NCBI RefSeq assembly: GCF_029051725.1
Contig: NZ_JAACFU010000019.1
Span: forward strand, 1-64,000
Direction: 5' to 3'
Origin: Bradyrhizobium sp. CSS354
Lineage (GTDB): Bacteria > Pseudomonadota > Alphaproteobacteria > Rhizobiales > Xanthobacteraceae
Length of the DNA: 64,000 nt
Positions 50,801 through 58,564 of this stretch are shown in pieces. Position numbers and translations under genes: made by a program. The notes beneath the pieces were generated by a model. The model was not told the origin of the DNA. It searched no databases and saw only the letters and a program-made list of their open reading frames with translations. The stretch's first letter is position 1; every line of letters begins with the position of its first letter.

Positions 50801-51514
50801 GCCGACGACAACCGGCTGCGGCAGTTGGTCGAGCCCGCACTGTCGGCGGGTCCGATTGCAGTGGCCTCGGCGCAGATCCCGTTCACGATCCGCGACGGGC
50901 GCCTGCGCGTCGGCGCAACGTCGCTGGAGGCGAAGAACGCGCGTGCCATCGTCTCCGGCGGCTACGACATCCCCGCCGACCAGGCCGACATCCGCGCCAG
51001 CCTGACGCCGATCATGACCGGGCTCTCCGGCGCACCGCCGGAAATCCAGCTGTTCGCGGCCGGTCCCCCCGACAGGCTCAATCGCACCGTCGATCTCGGG
51101 CCGCTGTCGTCGTGGCTCGCGGTGCGCACGATCGACCGCGAGACGCGCCGCCTGGACGCCATCGAGCGCGGCGAGCCGCCGCCGGCCACCGCCGCACTGC
51201 CGACGCTGGTCTCGCCCGATCCGGCGCCGGAGCCGTCGCTGCTGGACGTGCCGATGCCCGGCCGCGATCCGCGCCGTGCGCCGCCGCCGAAACCCAAGGC
51301 CGATATCAGGGTTGCGCCGACGCCGAAGGCGCCGCAGGCTGCTCCCGCAGCGCCAAGCCCTCCACTCACAAGCCCTCCACTGACAAGCCCGCCGCTCGCA
51401 AGCACGCAGATCGCGCCGTTGCCCCCGCCGATCGACGTCAGGCCGGCCCCCGGCCCGCCGCCCGCAAAGCCCAAGCCAAAGCCGCCGCTGGTCCTGACGC
51501 CGTCGAATCCTTGA
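47855..51514 (+). CDS. AsmA-family envelope protein
   Basis: 1219 residues from GTG 47855, preceded by GAGGGGAG. N-terminal membrane anchor TTLLGLAIAFILALLAALIGPYFVDWNQFRPQFEAEAGRIIGVPVRVVGELDARLLPAPTLRLRGV is the classic AsmA N-terminus. A long beta-rich region follows and the AsmA_2-type C-terminal part lies at about 900-1100 (LRGHLAVTLDQEKTVDGEVG, GGEMSASLDARNG, LTGALAGNGTVTLESAEISGLNPRAFEIAIRA). The last 110 residues are Pro-rich. AsmA/TamB-like proteins bridge the periplasm and influence outer-membrane lipid or protein assembly. A CCCCT-ATATA-AGGGG dyad at 47771-47785 upstream may overlap its promoter. Confidence 0.88.
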   Translation: MQTTLLGLAIAFILALLAALIGPYFVDWNQFRPQFEAEAGRIIGVPVRVVGELDARLLPAPTLRLRGVTFGGNNDLGRLRADKLDVEFSLSSLMRGEWRATELSVNGMAVDLGLDARGRVDLPSTASGSFNLASLAIERLNLTGRIALHDAASRSTLELNDIAFSGDVRSLAGSVRGDGSFTAAGVRYPFRVSSGPSADGNATRLHLNIDPGERAILADLEGVLAFDNRLPKFEGALTLAVPAPKKPGEAGPMPWKLTTKLKADPAGAKFEQIDASFGTEDTALKLGGVGDIRFGASPLLRAVLSARQVDADKFTAKDASEPQRILPALRAGLAAIPQAPIPAQIEFNSDQIMLGGRPLQNITAELATDGRSWTFQRLELRAPGQTQLSLNGATPGADSFSGRLSVDSSDPDTLVAWLQGRSEINRRSTRPLRLAGDVTIAANHFAIDRLKAEIEGGAVEGRIAFVQTGASKGSRIDAELKADRLDLDAAASFVRALSGPQGEWPEEAKLSLDIGRAISAGQELRPFTAKLGYGPASLSLEQLRFGQASGVTTEASGSFDRAKATGKLALKSSANSLRDLTALMEPFAPSVRARFDAIPTLPGATRLKLDLSLDKNAEHADRNDARAVIELDAPQLKATATLAAQTPVAAVNGIDIERLRNSDFTLDSKVSTPQASSLLALLGLDRVVAAGEGASQFEGRLSGAWRHQLQLNAKLSGGGLDADAQGNVELSEPKGSVNLRVRNANLAPLFGTSPADKSMQSVNLSSRVGLSGNRLTFNDLDSTLAGSHLRGHLAVTLDQEKTVDGEVGLDTLDLVPALAMAIGAAGHDANAPLSAGLLGGWRGRVAFQALHGTLPGGIELRPFGGTIRSDGQSLALDAMKGGVGGGEMSASLDARNGANGLTLNARIELGKVDAAALRYRDLALPKGRASAQMALTSQGRSVAALTGALAGNGTVTLESAEISGLNPRAFEIAIRASDGGQVADDNRLRQLVEPALSAGPIAVASAQIPFTIRDGRLRVGATSLEAKNARAIVSGGYDIPADQADIRASLTPIMTGLSGAPPEIQLFAAGPPDRLNRTVDLGPLSSWLAVRTIDRETRRLDAIERGEPPPATAALPTLVSPDPAPEPSLLDVPMPGRDPRRAPPPKPKADIRVAPTPKAPQAAPAAPSPPLTSPPLTSPPLASTQIAPLPPPIDVRPAPGPPPAKPKPKPPLVLTPSNP

Positions 51515-51668
51515 CTGTTTCCCTGGCTTTTTAACGAATTTTGCTCGGCAAAACTGATCTGACGACTTTACCGGATTCTCGCGTTTGTTCCCTAGTCTCT
51601 GGTCCCAGAGGAACTCGGCGTCCTGCCGGCACAAGCAGGATGGCTAGCCAAGAACTGGGGTCATCGGG

Positions 51669-52784
51669 ATGAACGGCGCGACAACACTTCTGCAGGATCT
51701 GGACGACGCGATCGCACGCGGCACCGACGAAAGCCGGACCAAGGCGCTGTGGCACGCGACCGACATTCTGATCACCGGCCGCTACAGCGACGACGAGATC
51801 AGCACGTTCGGCGAAGTCATCGGTCGGCTCGCCGACGAGATCGAGGTTGCTGCGCGCGTGCAACTCTCCGAGGTCATGGCAGCCTGCGATCACGCTCCGC
51901 TCAATGTCATTGCGCAACTCGCGACCGCCGACGAGATCGAGGTCGCCGGTCCCGTACTGCGCGACTCCAATCGTCTCGACGAGAAGCTGCTGGTCGAGAG
52001 CGCCATGACCAAGAGCCAGTTGCATCTGCTCGCGATCGCCCAGCGCAAGTCGATCGGCGAGGCCGTCACCGACGTGCTGGTCAAGCGCGGCGACCAGGAG
52101 GTCGTGACCTCGGTTGCCAAAAACGAGGGCGCGCGCTTCTCCGGTTCGGGCCTGCTGCATATGGTGCGCCGCGCCGAGGGTGACTCGATCCTCGCCGAGC
52201 AGCTTGGCCTGCGCAAGGACGTGCCCCGTCACATCTTCCAGCAACTGATCTCGAAAGCGTCGGAGGACGTCCGCCGCCGGCTCGAGCACGAGCGCCCGGA
52301 AATGATGGCGCAGATCCAGAGTTCGGTAAGCGACGTCACCGGCGATCTGCACTCCAAGTTCGGCCCGTCCTCGCGCAGCTATTTCGTCGCCAAGCGCGTG
52401 GTGACGACGCAGTACCGGCAGGGCAACCTCAACCAGGATTCGATCTCGAACTACGCGCGCCAGCACCGCTTCGACGAGGTGCAGATCGGCCTGTCGCTGC
52501 TGTCGTCGCTGCCGGTCGACGTGATCGAGCGGGCGATGATGGACCGCAACCGCGAGATGATCCTGGTGCTGTGCAAGGCCCTCGATTTCTCCTGGGACAC
52601 CACGATGTCGCTGTTGTTCCTCGGCGCCAAGGATCACCTGATCACGGCGCGCGAGCTCCACGACAACGAGCGCGATTTCGGCAAGCTCAAGATCGAGACC
52701 TCGCGCAGCGTCTTGAAGTTCTACCAGTCGCGCAAGACCGCGGGTGTCGACGCGGGCCGTCAGCCCGAGCTCCAGGTACACTGA
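51669..52784 (+). CDS. DUF2336 protein
   Basis: 371 residues, no signal peptide or membrane segment. The whole chain is helical with HEAT-like pairs (TLLQDLDDAIARGTDESRTKALWHATDILITGRYSDDEISTFGEVIGRLADEI, APLNVIAQLATADEIEVAGPVLRDSNRLDEKLLVESAMTKSQLHLLAIAQRKSIGEAVTDVLVKRG), the pattern of DUF2336. The C-terminal part (MDRNREMILVLCKALDFSWDTTMSLLFLGAKDHLITARELHDNERDFGKL) is also conserved in that family. Molecular role is unknown. A small gene follows 19 bp downstream. The 154-bp upstream gap follows the AsmA gene. Confidence 0.85.
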   Translation: MNGATTLLQDLDDAIARGTDESRTKALWHATDILITGRYSDDEISTFGEVIGRLADEIEVAARVQLSEVMAACDHAPLNVIAQLATADEIEVAGPVLRDSNRLDEKLLVESAMTKSQLHLLAIAQRKSIGEAVTDVLVKRGDQEVVTSVAKNEGARFSGSGLLHMVRRAEGDSILAEQLGLRKDVPRHIFQQLISKASEDVRRRLEHERPEMMAQIQSSVSDVTGDLHSKFGPSSRSYFVAKRVVTTQYRQGNLNQDSISNYARQHRFDEVQIGLSLLSSLPVDVIERAMMDRNREMILVLCKALDFSWDTTMSLLFLGAKDHLITARELHDNERDFGKLKIETSRSVLKFYQSRKTAGVDAGRQPELQVH

Positions 52785-52803
52785 GCGAGAGGGAGTATCT
52801 GCA

Positions 52804-53046
52804 ATGTTGCCTCAATTCGGCACCGCCGTTCGCAAGAAGAACCTCAACAAGGCCGCAGCCGGCGAGATCGGCGGCGGAGCAGCGGACCAGGCCTCGGTCG
52901 ATGCCGCCTGGCTCGTGCTCGAAGCCGCCAACGACCTCGGCGACCACGCTGCGATCGAAGCCTGCCGCCGCGTCCTCGACGCCGAGCTGAACGGCACGGC
53001 GGCCGGCAGCGCGGATGTCGATCTCGTGTTGGGGTATTTCAGATAA
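52804..53046 (+). CDS. Small hypothetical protein paired with DUF2336
   Basis: 80 residues: MLPQFGTAVRKKNLNKAAAGEIGGGAADQASVDAAWLVLEAANDLGDHAAIEACRRVLDAELNGTAAGSADVDLVLGYFR. Basic N-terminus, acidic helical rest. GAGAGGGAG lies about 9 nt before the ATG. It is cotranscribed by position with the DUF2336 gene. I know no function. Confidence 0.7.
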   Translation: MLPQFGTAVRKKNLNKAAAGEIGGGAADQASVDAAWLVLEAANDLGDHAAIEACRRVLDAELNGTAAGSADVDLVLGYFR

Positions 53047-53096
53047 CAGTCCTGCCCGGCCGAGGATTGTCAGGCGCCGTGAGCGGTTGTGAGATC

Positions 53097-53996
53097 CTAC
53101 TTGCCGCGATATCGAAGAGCCTCGACGAGCAGCGAGAATGCCGGTGAAGGTTGGCGCCGACTGGGATAATAAAGGTGGTAACCCGAGAACGGCGGACACC
53201 AATCCGACAGCGCCCTGATCAGCCGGCCCTGCGAGATGTATGGCTGCACGTGCCCCTCCGTGAGGTAGGCAAGTCCCAGGCCCTTTAGAGCTCCCTCGAG
53301 AAGAAGCCCTGCGCTGTTGAACACAAGCTGTCCTTCCACGCGCACGTTGAGCTCCCGCCCGTTCTTCTCGAACTCCCAGGCGTACAGGCTGCCGCCGTGG
53401 GTCGGAAGGCGCAGGTTCAGACAATTGTGGCCGGTTAGATCCTGAGGCGTCCTGGGCCGCTTGCGTTCGGCGAAGTAGGACGGCGACCCCACGACGGCCA
53501 TTCGCAGATCAGGGCTGACGCGTACAGCGATCATGTCCTTGGCGACGAGCTCGCCGGGACGAATGCCCGCGTCGACCTGCTGCGCCACGATGTTGGTGAG
53601 CCCGTAATCGATGATCACCTCGACGTGAATGTCTGGATATTGGGGAAGAACCTTCCCCAGCGCCGGCAGCAGGATCTCGGCGGCGGCGTACTCCGTTGCC
53701 GTCAAACGCACGGTTCCAGCGGGCTTTTCTCGGAGCTCACTCAGCGCAGCGAGATCAGCATCCATCTCGGTGAATTTGGGCCCGACGCTCGCGAACAGCC
53801 GTTCTCCGGCTTGAGTTGGCGTGACACTCCGGGTCGTTCGGTTGAGAAGACGGACCCCCAGCCGCTCCTCCAACTTTCGGATGATCTGGCTCAGCGCCGA
53901 TTGCGTCATGCCAAGCTTGGCTGCGGCACGCGTGAAGCTGCGTTCCCTCGCCACGGCGAGGAAGGCCAGGATATCGCTGGCGTCGTCCCGGTTCAT
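53097..53996 (-). CDS. LysR-family transcriptional regulator
   Basis: 299 residues from ATG 53996 (MNRDDASDILAFLAVARERSFTRAAAKLGMTQSALSQIIRKLEERLGVRLLNRTTRSVTPTQAGERL), a canonical LysR helix-turn-helix. The effector domain begins near residue 88 (GTVRLTATEYAAAEILLPAL) and includes GLAYLTEGHVQPYISQGRLIRAL. The C-terminal CPPFSGYHLYYPSRRQPSPAF is typical of the branch that regulates oxidoreductase and efflux genes (YafC/PgrR-like). Divergent from the CMD-cupin cluster; an operator-like dyad lies directly upstream of its start. The ATG at 54035 would run through that dyad and is rejected. Confidence 0.9.
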   Translation of the reverse strand: MNRDDASDILAFLAVARERSFTRAAAKLGMTQSALSQIIRKLEERLGVRLLNRTTRSVTPTQAGERLFASVGPKFTEMDADLAALSELREKPAGTVRLTATEYAAAEILLPALGKVLPQYPDIHVEVIIDYGLTNIVAQQVDAGIRPGELVAKDMIAVRVSPDLRMAVVGSPSYFAERKRPRTPQDLTGHNCLNLRLPTHGGSLYAWEFEKNGRELNVRVEGQLVFNSAGLLLEGALKGLGLAYLTEGHVQPYISQGRLIRALSDWCPPFSGYHLYYPSRRQPSPAFSLLVEALRYRGK

Positions 53997-53998
53997 TG

Positions 53999-54013
53999 AT
54001 AAGCCCGTCTTAT
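53999..54013. promoter_or_regulatory. LysR-type operator candidate
   Basis: ATAAG (53999-54003) and CTTAT (54009-54013) form a dyad; T54000 and A54012 are separated by 11 bp as in LysR boxes. It is 2 bp upstream of the LysR start codon, a position that suits autorepression. Confidence 0.45.
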
Positions 54014-54248
54014 GACTGCATGCGGATTTTATCACCTAATCGGACGGAGGCGGAAGCCTTAGTTTCCCATCAACATGAGCGGCACTTGATCTTCTCTTCG
54101 CCCGAGGGCTCGCCAGCCCTGCGCTCGTTGATCGCAGCCTGACGCGATTGAACGTCCGGGTTTCTCGTGAGCGCGGGCACCGTGCTCTGCGCAGCACTCG
54201 TCGCCTTGTGGCTGATGGTGCACCCGACAACCTGGAAGGATACTCGCG

Positions 54249-55034
54249 ATGAGAACGCTCGCAGCGGCCTTGTTTTCGATCTGCCTATTTGCTGACGGCC
54301 CGGTGGCGGCCCGAGACGGATCCATCGAAGGAGCAAAGACCATGTCAAAGCCGGTAGACGTCCGCGCGGTCGCGCCAGCTCTCGAAGGCTACGCGCAAAA
54401 ATTCGTCCACGGCGATCTGTGGAAGCGACCGGCTCTCTCGCCTCGGGACCGCAGCATCGTCACCGTCGCGGCTCTCATCGCCCGAGATCAGAAGGTGGAA
54501 CTGCCATACTATCTAGGTCTCTCGCTGGACAATGGCGTGAAGCCGTCGGAGATATCGGAGATCATCACGCATCTGGCCTTCTACACCGGCTGGGCCAACG
54601 CGATTGATGCGATCCCGGCTGCGAAGGAAGTCTTCGAGAGCCGCAACATCGGGCCCGATCAGCTTCCCCCGGCGTCGGGGCCGCAACTGCCGCTCGACGA
54701 GGCGGCGGAGAAGCAGCGGGCAACGCGCGTCGGAGAGCAGTTCGGGCAGATCACGCCCAGCCTTGTCCAGTTTACGACCGACGTGCTGTTCCGCGACCTC
54801 TGGCTCAGGCCGGCGCTGGCTCCGCGCGACCGCAGCCTGGTTACCGTGAGCGCGCTGATCGCCACCGGTCAGGTCGCGCAGATCACCTACCATTTGAACC
54901 GCGCCATGGACAACGGGTTGACTCGTGAGGAAGCGGGCGAGGTGCTCGGCCATCTCGCCTTCTACGCCGGTTGGCCTAGCGCTTTCTCCGCGGCGCCGGT
55001 GGTCAAGGACGTCATCGAAAAGCGACCGCGCTGA
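54249..55034 (+). CDS. Exported carboxymuconolactone decarboxylase-like protein (two CMD domains)
   Basis: 261 residues. Signal peptide TLAAALFSICLFADGPVAA. Two CMD domains: residues about 45-125 (LWKRPALSPRDRSIVTVAALIARDQKVELPYYLGLSLDNGVKPSEISEIITHLAFYTGWANAIDA) and about 175-255 (LWLRPALAPRDRSLVTVSALIATGQVAQITYHLNRAMDNGLTREEAGEVLGHLAFYAGWPSAFSA). Neither has the CxxC of AhpD, so it is not a peroxidase-like CMD. Reaction unknown; homologues are carboxymuconolactone decarboxylase-like isomerases. Start might be ATG 54342 (MSKPVDV), which has GAAGGAG upstream but would drop the signal. First gene of the LysR-linked set. Confidence 0.85.
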   Translation: MRTLAAALFSICLFADGPVAARDGSIEGAKTMSKPVDVRAVAPALEGYAQKFVHGDLWKRPALSPRDRSIVTVAALIARDQKVELPYYLGLSLDNGVKPSEISEIITHLAFYTGWANAIDAIPAAKEVFESRNIGPDQLPPASGPQLPLDEAAEKQRATRVGEQFGQITPSLVQFTTDVLFRDLWLRPALAPRDRSLVTVSALIATGQVAQITYHLNRAMDNGLTREEAGEVLGHLAFYAGWPSAFSAAPVVKDVIEKRPR

Positions 55035-55094
55035 GGGAATGACAATGCCCGGTCGACAATCCTGTTCGCGAGCCGCCACGAGCGGACGCATGCC

Positions 55095-55598
55095 GTGGTG
55101 ACGCGTAGAGACATCCTCGTTGGCGGAAGCGCCCTCGCCGGCGCGGGAATTCGACTGGCGCCGGCGCTCGCGTCCGAAGCACTGAAGGAGACTGCAATGG
55201 ACATCGACATCAAGAGAAACGGGTCCCGCCCTTCCCAGAAGGGCCCCGAACACTGGTTCACCGGGACGGTGCGTATCGACCCACTGTTCGCGGCTCCCGA
55301 GCCCGCACGCGTCAGCGGCGCTCAGGTCACTTTTGAACCCGGCGCACGCACGGCCTGGCACACGCATCCGCTCGGGCAGACGCTGATCGTGACGGCCGGA
55401 CTGGGCTGGGTGCAGCGAGAGGGCGGGCAGATTGAGGAAATCCGCGCCGGCGACGTCGTGTGGTTTCCGCCGGGCTTGAAACATTGGCACGGAGCGACGC
55501 AGACCACCGCAATGACGCACATCGCCATTCAGGAATCCGTCAACGGAAAGAACGTCGATTGGATGGAGAAGGTCGCCGACAACCAATATCTGAAGTGA
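55095..55598 (+). CDS. Cupin-domain protein with Tat-type signal
   Basis: 167 residues. The start VTRRDILVGGSALAGAGIRLAPALA is a twin-arginine type signal (TRRDIL). The cupin barrel: QVTFEPGARTAWHTHPLGQTLIVTAGLGWVQREGG, with HTHPLGQ supplying metal-binding histidines and Gln, and DVVWFPPGLKHWHGA with the third histidine. The C-terminus THIAIQESVNGKNVDWMEKVADNQYLK is typical of small single-domain cupins near carboxymuconolactone decarboxylases and related to metal-dependent hydroxynitrile lyases. The start is GTG 55095 or 55098; ATG 55198 would delete the signal. It follows the CMD gene by 60 bp. Confidence 0.85.
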   Translation: MVTRRDILVGGSALAGAGIRLAPALASEALKETAMDIDIKRNGSRPSQKGPEHWFTGTVRIDPLFAAPEPARVSGAQVTFEPGARTAWHTHPLGQTLIVTAGLGWVQREGGQIEEIRAGDVVWFPPGLKHWHGATQTTAMTHIAIQESVNGKNVDWMEKVADNQYLK

Positions 55599-55712
55599 GA
55601 TCTGCGATGCGCGGGTGCGACAGCGATGAACTGTACGATATCGCCAAAGCCGCAAGCACCCTTCGAGCAATCCAAATCAGGTAGGGCCAGTGAAGCTTCT
55701 GAGGGGGAGAAC

Positions 55713-56105
55713 ATGAAGAAGAAGCAGCTTTTCTCGTACGGCCTATCGATGCTCGCCGCTGTATTCGCCGGCGGCGTCGTCGCCCAACAGGCGGACGAAC
55801 GATATGTCCAGGTGGCGGAAATCGAGATCGATCCCGTCCAATTGGACGGCTATAGGGCTGCGGTGCAGGAACAGATCGACGCAGCAATTCGCAAGGAGCC
55901 CGGCGTCCTGGTGCTCTACGCCGTTTCCGAAAAAGACAACCCGGCCCACGTCAAGGTTTTCGAAATCTACCGGGACAGGAGCGCCTACGAAGCTCATCTC
56001 GGAACAGATCATTTCAAGAAATACAAGACGACGGTTGAGAAGATGGTGAAGTCGCTCAAGCTGATACAGGCAACCCCGATCGTGCTCGGCGCCCAATCGA
56101 AGTGA
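55713..56105 (+). CDS. Exported antibiotic biosynthesis monooxygenase-like (ABM) protein
   Basis: 130 residues from ATG 55713; GAGGGGGAGAAC lies just upstream. Signal peptide LFSYGLSMLAAVFAGGVVAQ. The mature part is an ABM/dimeric ferredoxin-like domain: YVQVAEIEIDPVQLDGYRAAVQEQIDAAIRKEPGVLVLYAVSEKDNPAHVKVFEIYRDRSAYEAHLGTDHFKKYKTTVEKMVKSL. Members are quinone- or heme-related monooxygenases, but export is unusual. It is the third gene of the LysR-linked group, 114 bp after the cupin gene and 13 bp before the DUF1330 gene. The gene is richer in AAG codons than its neighbours. Confidence 0.82.
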   Translation: MKKKQLFSYGLSMLAAVFAGGVVAQQADERYVQVAEIEIDPVQLDGYRAAVQEQIDAAIRKEPGVLVLYAVSEKDNPAHVKVFEIYRDRSAYEAHLGTDHFKKYKTTVEKMVKSLKLIQATPIVLGAQSK

Positions 56106-56118
56106 GGATAGAATCGAC

Positions 56119-56502
56119 ATGAACAACTCGATCGCGATGGTCGCGGCGCTGGCGGCCGGAATCGGTATCGGTAGCTTCGGCGTTCAGACTCTTCATGCGC
56201 AGGCGAAGCCGCCCGTCTATATGATCGAAGATAACACGGTAATCGACCCCGAGGAGTTCGCGAAGGAATTCGCTCCTCTAGCGCGTGAAAGCCTCAAGAC
56301 GTACGGGGGACGGTATCTAGGAGGCGGCAGTGGCCTTTCAGTCGACGGAGATCCGCCGGAGGGGCGTGTCGTTCTTGGCCAATGGGACTCGGTCGAGCAA
56401 ATGACGAAGTGGCGACATTCGCCGGAATACACCGCCGCGCGTGCCATGGGCGAGAGGTATGGTCGTTTTCGCATCTTTGCGGTCGATGGCTTGTCCAAGT
56501 GA
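56119..56502 (+). CDS. Exported DUF1330 protein
   Basis: 127 residues. Signal peptide SIAMVAALAAGIGIGSFGVQTLHAQ. DUF1330 (ferredoxin-like dimeric fold) with VYMIEDNTVIDPEEFAKEFAPLARESLKTYGGRYLGGGSG and RVVLGQWDSVEQMTKWRHSPEYTAARAMGERYGRFRIFAVDG. The family is structurally similar to ABM and stress-response dimeric barrels; function unknown. It lies 13 bp after the ABM gene and is probably co-transcribed with it. Confidence 0.85.
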   Translation: MNNSIAMVAALAAGIGIGSFGVQTLHAQAKPPVYMIEDNTVIDPEEFAKEFAPLARESLKTYGGRYLGGGSGLSVDGDPPEGRVVLGQWDSVEQMTKWRHSPEYTAARAMGERYGRFRIFAVDGLSK

Positions 56503-56610
56503 CCAAATTCCAACCGGTTCCAGCGGACGTCGGATCTCATCATTCATCGGCTTAGTGTCGTCGTGCTGGCGACAGAAACGTCCGTGAGATCCCCATGTTC
56601 ATGGTCGGCG

Positions 56611-56670
56611 CAGGACGGACGAACCGTCGAATGAATGGAGAAGGTGAGTGACGAGCAGTACCGAAATGTA
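56611..56670 (+). pseudogene. 3' relic of a second cupin gene
   Basis: In frame from 56611 the DNA reads QDGRTVE, stop (TGA 56632), MEKVSDEQYRNV. This matches the C-terminus of the intact cupin at 55095-55598 (NGKNVDWMEKVADNQYLK), with the Trp codon changed to TGA. Upstream of 56611 no cupin similarity is left. Confidence 0.6.
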
Positions 56671-56740
56671 AGGCCCCGCATCCCACCCCACATCCTCCAA
56701 TCGGGGCGAACGCGCGCGCCAATCATTAGGAGAGGTTTTC

Positions 56741-57922
56741 ATGAGCGTACAACTCGCTCGAAGCAACGAGGCGCTGTCGCGCGGTCCGGCATGGAGTGCA
56801 GTGTTTGCGCTGACCCTCTGCGTCGGGACCTTGATTGCGTCCGAGTTCATGCCGGTCAGCCTGCTCACCCCCATCGGGACCAATCTCCACATGACCGAGG
56901 GGCAGGCGGGCCAGGCCATCGCGGTCTCCGGGCTGTTCGCCGTCTTCACCAGCCTTGCGATCTCCTCGGTGACGCGGGGCATCGATCGACGTATTGTTCT
57001 GCTTGGCCTCACCTCGGCGATGATCGTATCGGGACTAATGGTGGCGCTGGCGCCCAACGCGCTGGTGTTCATGGCAGGGCGCGCGCTGATCGGGATCGTC
57101 ATCGGCGGGTTCTGGTCCATGTCGGCGGCTACCGTGATGCGCCTTGTGCCGGAGCCGCAGGTCGCGGCCGCGCTTAGCCTCCTCAATGGTGGCAACGCGC
57201 TGGCGACCACGATCGCCGCGCCGCTCGGGAGCTTCCTCGGTCAGTTCATCGGCTGGCGAGGCGCCTTCTTCTGCGTGGTCCCGCTCGCGATCGTCACTCT
57301 GGTCTGGCAATACGCCACATTGCCCTCGATGCCCTCCGAGCGCAGTGCCGCGGGGAACGTATTCGGGTTGCTTCGCCGGCGGGCGATCGGCATTGGGATG
57401 CTCTCGGTCGCTCTCCTGTTCATGGGCCAGTTCGCGCTTTTCACCTATTTGCGGCCATTTCTAGAGACCGTGACGCGCGTAGACGTCTCGACGCTCTCGG
57501 CCATCCTGCTCGTGGTCGGCGTCGCGGGCCTGCTGGGGACTTACCTCATCAGCTTCCTTCTGCGGCGGGGCCTGCAAGGACTTCTGATCGGGATGCCGCT
57601 TGCTATGGCTGCCCTTGCCCTCGGCTTGATCGCCTTCGGAGGTTCAACCGTTGTGGTCACTGTGCTGCTGGCCGGTTGGGGCCTCATCGGCACGGCCGCA
57701 CCGGTCGCTTGGTGGACCTGGATGAGCAGGGCGCTGCCTAAGGATGCGGAGGCGGGCGGCGGCCTGATGGTCGCGGTGATCCAGCTCGCCATAACGGCGG
57801 GCGCATCCCTAGGAGGGTTCTTGTACGACAGCAGTGGATACCGGAGCGCTTTCATTGCCGCCGCCGTCGTGCTCTGCGGCTCCGGACTTCTTGCTTTTGG
57901 GATCTATCGCCGAATACGGTAG
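56741..57922 (+). CDS. MFS transporter (AraJ/sugar-efflux type)
   Basis: 393 residues; TTAGGAGAGG lies 5-14 nt before the ATG. Twelve hydrophobic helices; the SEFMPVSLLTPIGTNLHMTEGQAGQAIAVSGLFAVFTSL start with the helix 2-3 region SSVTRGIDRRIVLLGL, and ALIGIVIGGFWSMSAATVMRLVPEPQVAAALSLLNGGNALATTIAAPLG in helix 4-5, are typical of DHA1 efflux proteins of the AraJ/YdhP type. It likely exports a small organic compound. It is the last gene of the group, 238 bp after the DUF1330 gene, and its 3' end overlaps the convergent GNAT gene by 19 bp. Confidence 0.88.
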   Translation: MSVQLARSNEALSRGPAWSAVFALTLCVGTLIASEFMPVSLLTPIGTNLHMTEGQAGQAIAVSGLFAVFTSLAISSVTRGIDRRIVLLGLTSAMIVSGLMVALAPNALVFMAGRALIGIVIGGFWSMSAATVMRLVPEPQVAAALSLLNGGNALATTIAAPLGSFLGQFIGWRGAFFCVVPLAIVTLVWQYATLPSMPSERSAAGNVFGLLRRRAIGIGMLSVALLFMGQFALFTYLRPFLETVTRVDVSTLSAILLVVGVAGLLGTYLISFLLRRGLQGLLIGMPLAMAALALGLIAFGGSTVVVTVLLAGWGLIGTAAPVAWWTWMSRALPKDAEAGGGLMVAVIQLAITAGASLGGFLYDSSGYRSAFIAAAVVLCGSGLLAFGIYRRIR

Positions 57923-58401
57923 ATCACGACCTCTTCGCCGTGACGGATCGTGCTTCGCTCGAGGAGATAGTTGGACTTCTCCAGGACGCGGCGCGATGCG
58001 CCATTGCCGACATAGACCAGGCCGATCAGAGACGGCAGCTCGTAGTGTAACAGTCCGATATCCGTCAGCGCCGTGGCGATCTCGCTTGCAAGTCCGCGGC
58101 CCCAGAATTCGCGCTTGAACGCATAGGCAATCTCGATCTCGTCGATTTCGTCCACCAGGATGTGCCGGATGCCCGCTCGCCCGGCGAATGCGCCGTCTTT
58201 CGTTCGCAGCACCCACAGCCCGAAGCCATGCTGGTCCCAATGCGCGATATTCGCATCGAGATAGGTCTTGGTCCTCTCCGCCGAACGGACGCCGCCGAGA
58301 TAGCGCGACACGTCCGCATCGAGATGCAATGCGACGAGGTGCGCGAGGTGATCCTCACGAAGCCTCTCGGCAGTCAGGTTCTCGGTGCTGAAATGATCCA
58401 T
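57904..58401 (-). CDS. GNAT-family acetyltransferase (RimJ-like)
   Basis: 165 residues from ATG 58401 (MDHFSTENLTAERLREDHLAHLVALHLDADVSRYLGGVRS); ATG 58428 would add nine residues. GNAT core: YLDANIAHWDQHGFGLWVLRTKDGAFAGRAGIRHILVDEIDEIEIAYAFKREFWGRGLASEIATALTDIG, with the acetyl-CoA loop REFWGRGLASEI, then LPSLIGLVYVGNGASRRVLEKSNY. This is the pattern of N-terminal protein acetyltransferases (RimJ/RimL). The target is unknown. A broken second copy of its 5' part lies at about 61270-61400. The 3' end overlaps the MFS gene tail to tail by 19 bp. Confidence 0.87.
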   Translation of the reverse strand: MDHFSTENLTAERLREDHLAHLVALHLDADVSRYLGGVRSAERTKTYLDANIAHWDQHGFGLWVLRTKDGAFAGRAGIRHILVDEIDEIEIAYAFKREFWGRGLASEIATALTDIGLLHYELPSLIGLVYVGNGASRRVLEKSNYLLERSTIRHGEEVVIYRIRR

Positions 58402-58564
58402 GGACCCGGATAGAAGCTTTCGGAGCATGGCAGGATGACGCGCCTTCGCCGCCCCCTCATGATTTCTAACACATCCTAACGGGCAATTTCGGCGGCATCC
58501 GGTCAATGTCCCCATGGAAAAGCGGTGGAATTTCCAAATCAGCACGAAGGCCGACGGAGATTGC

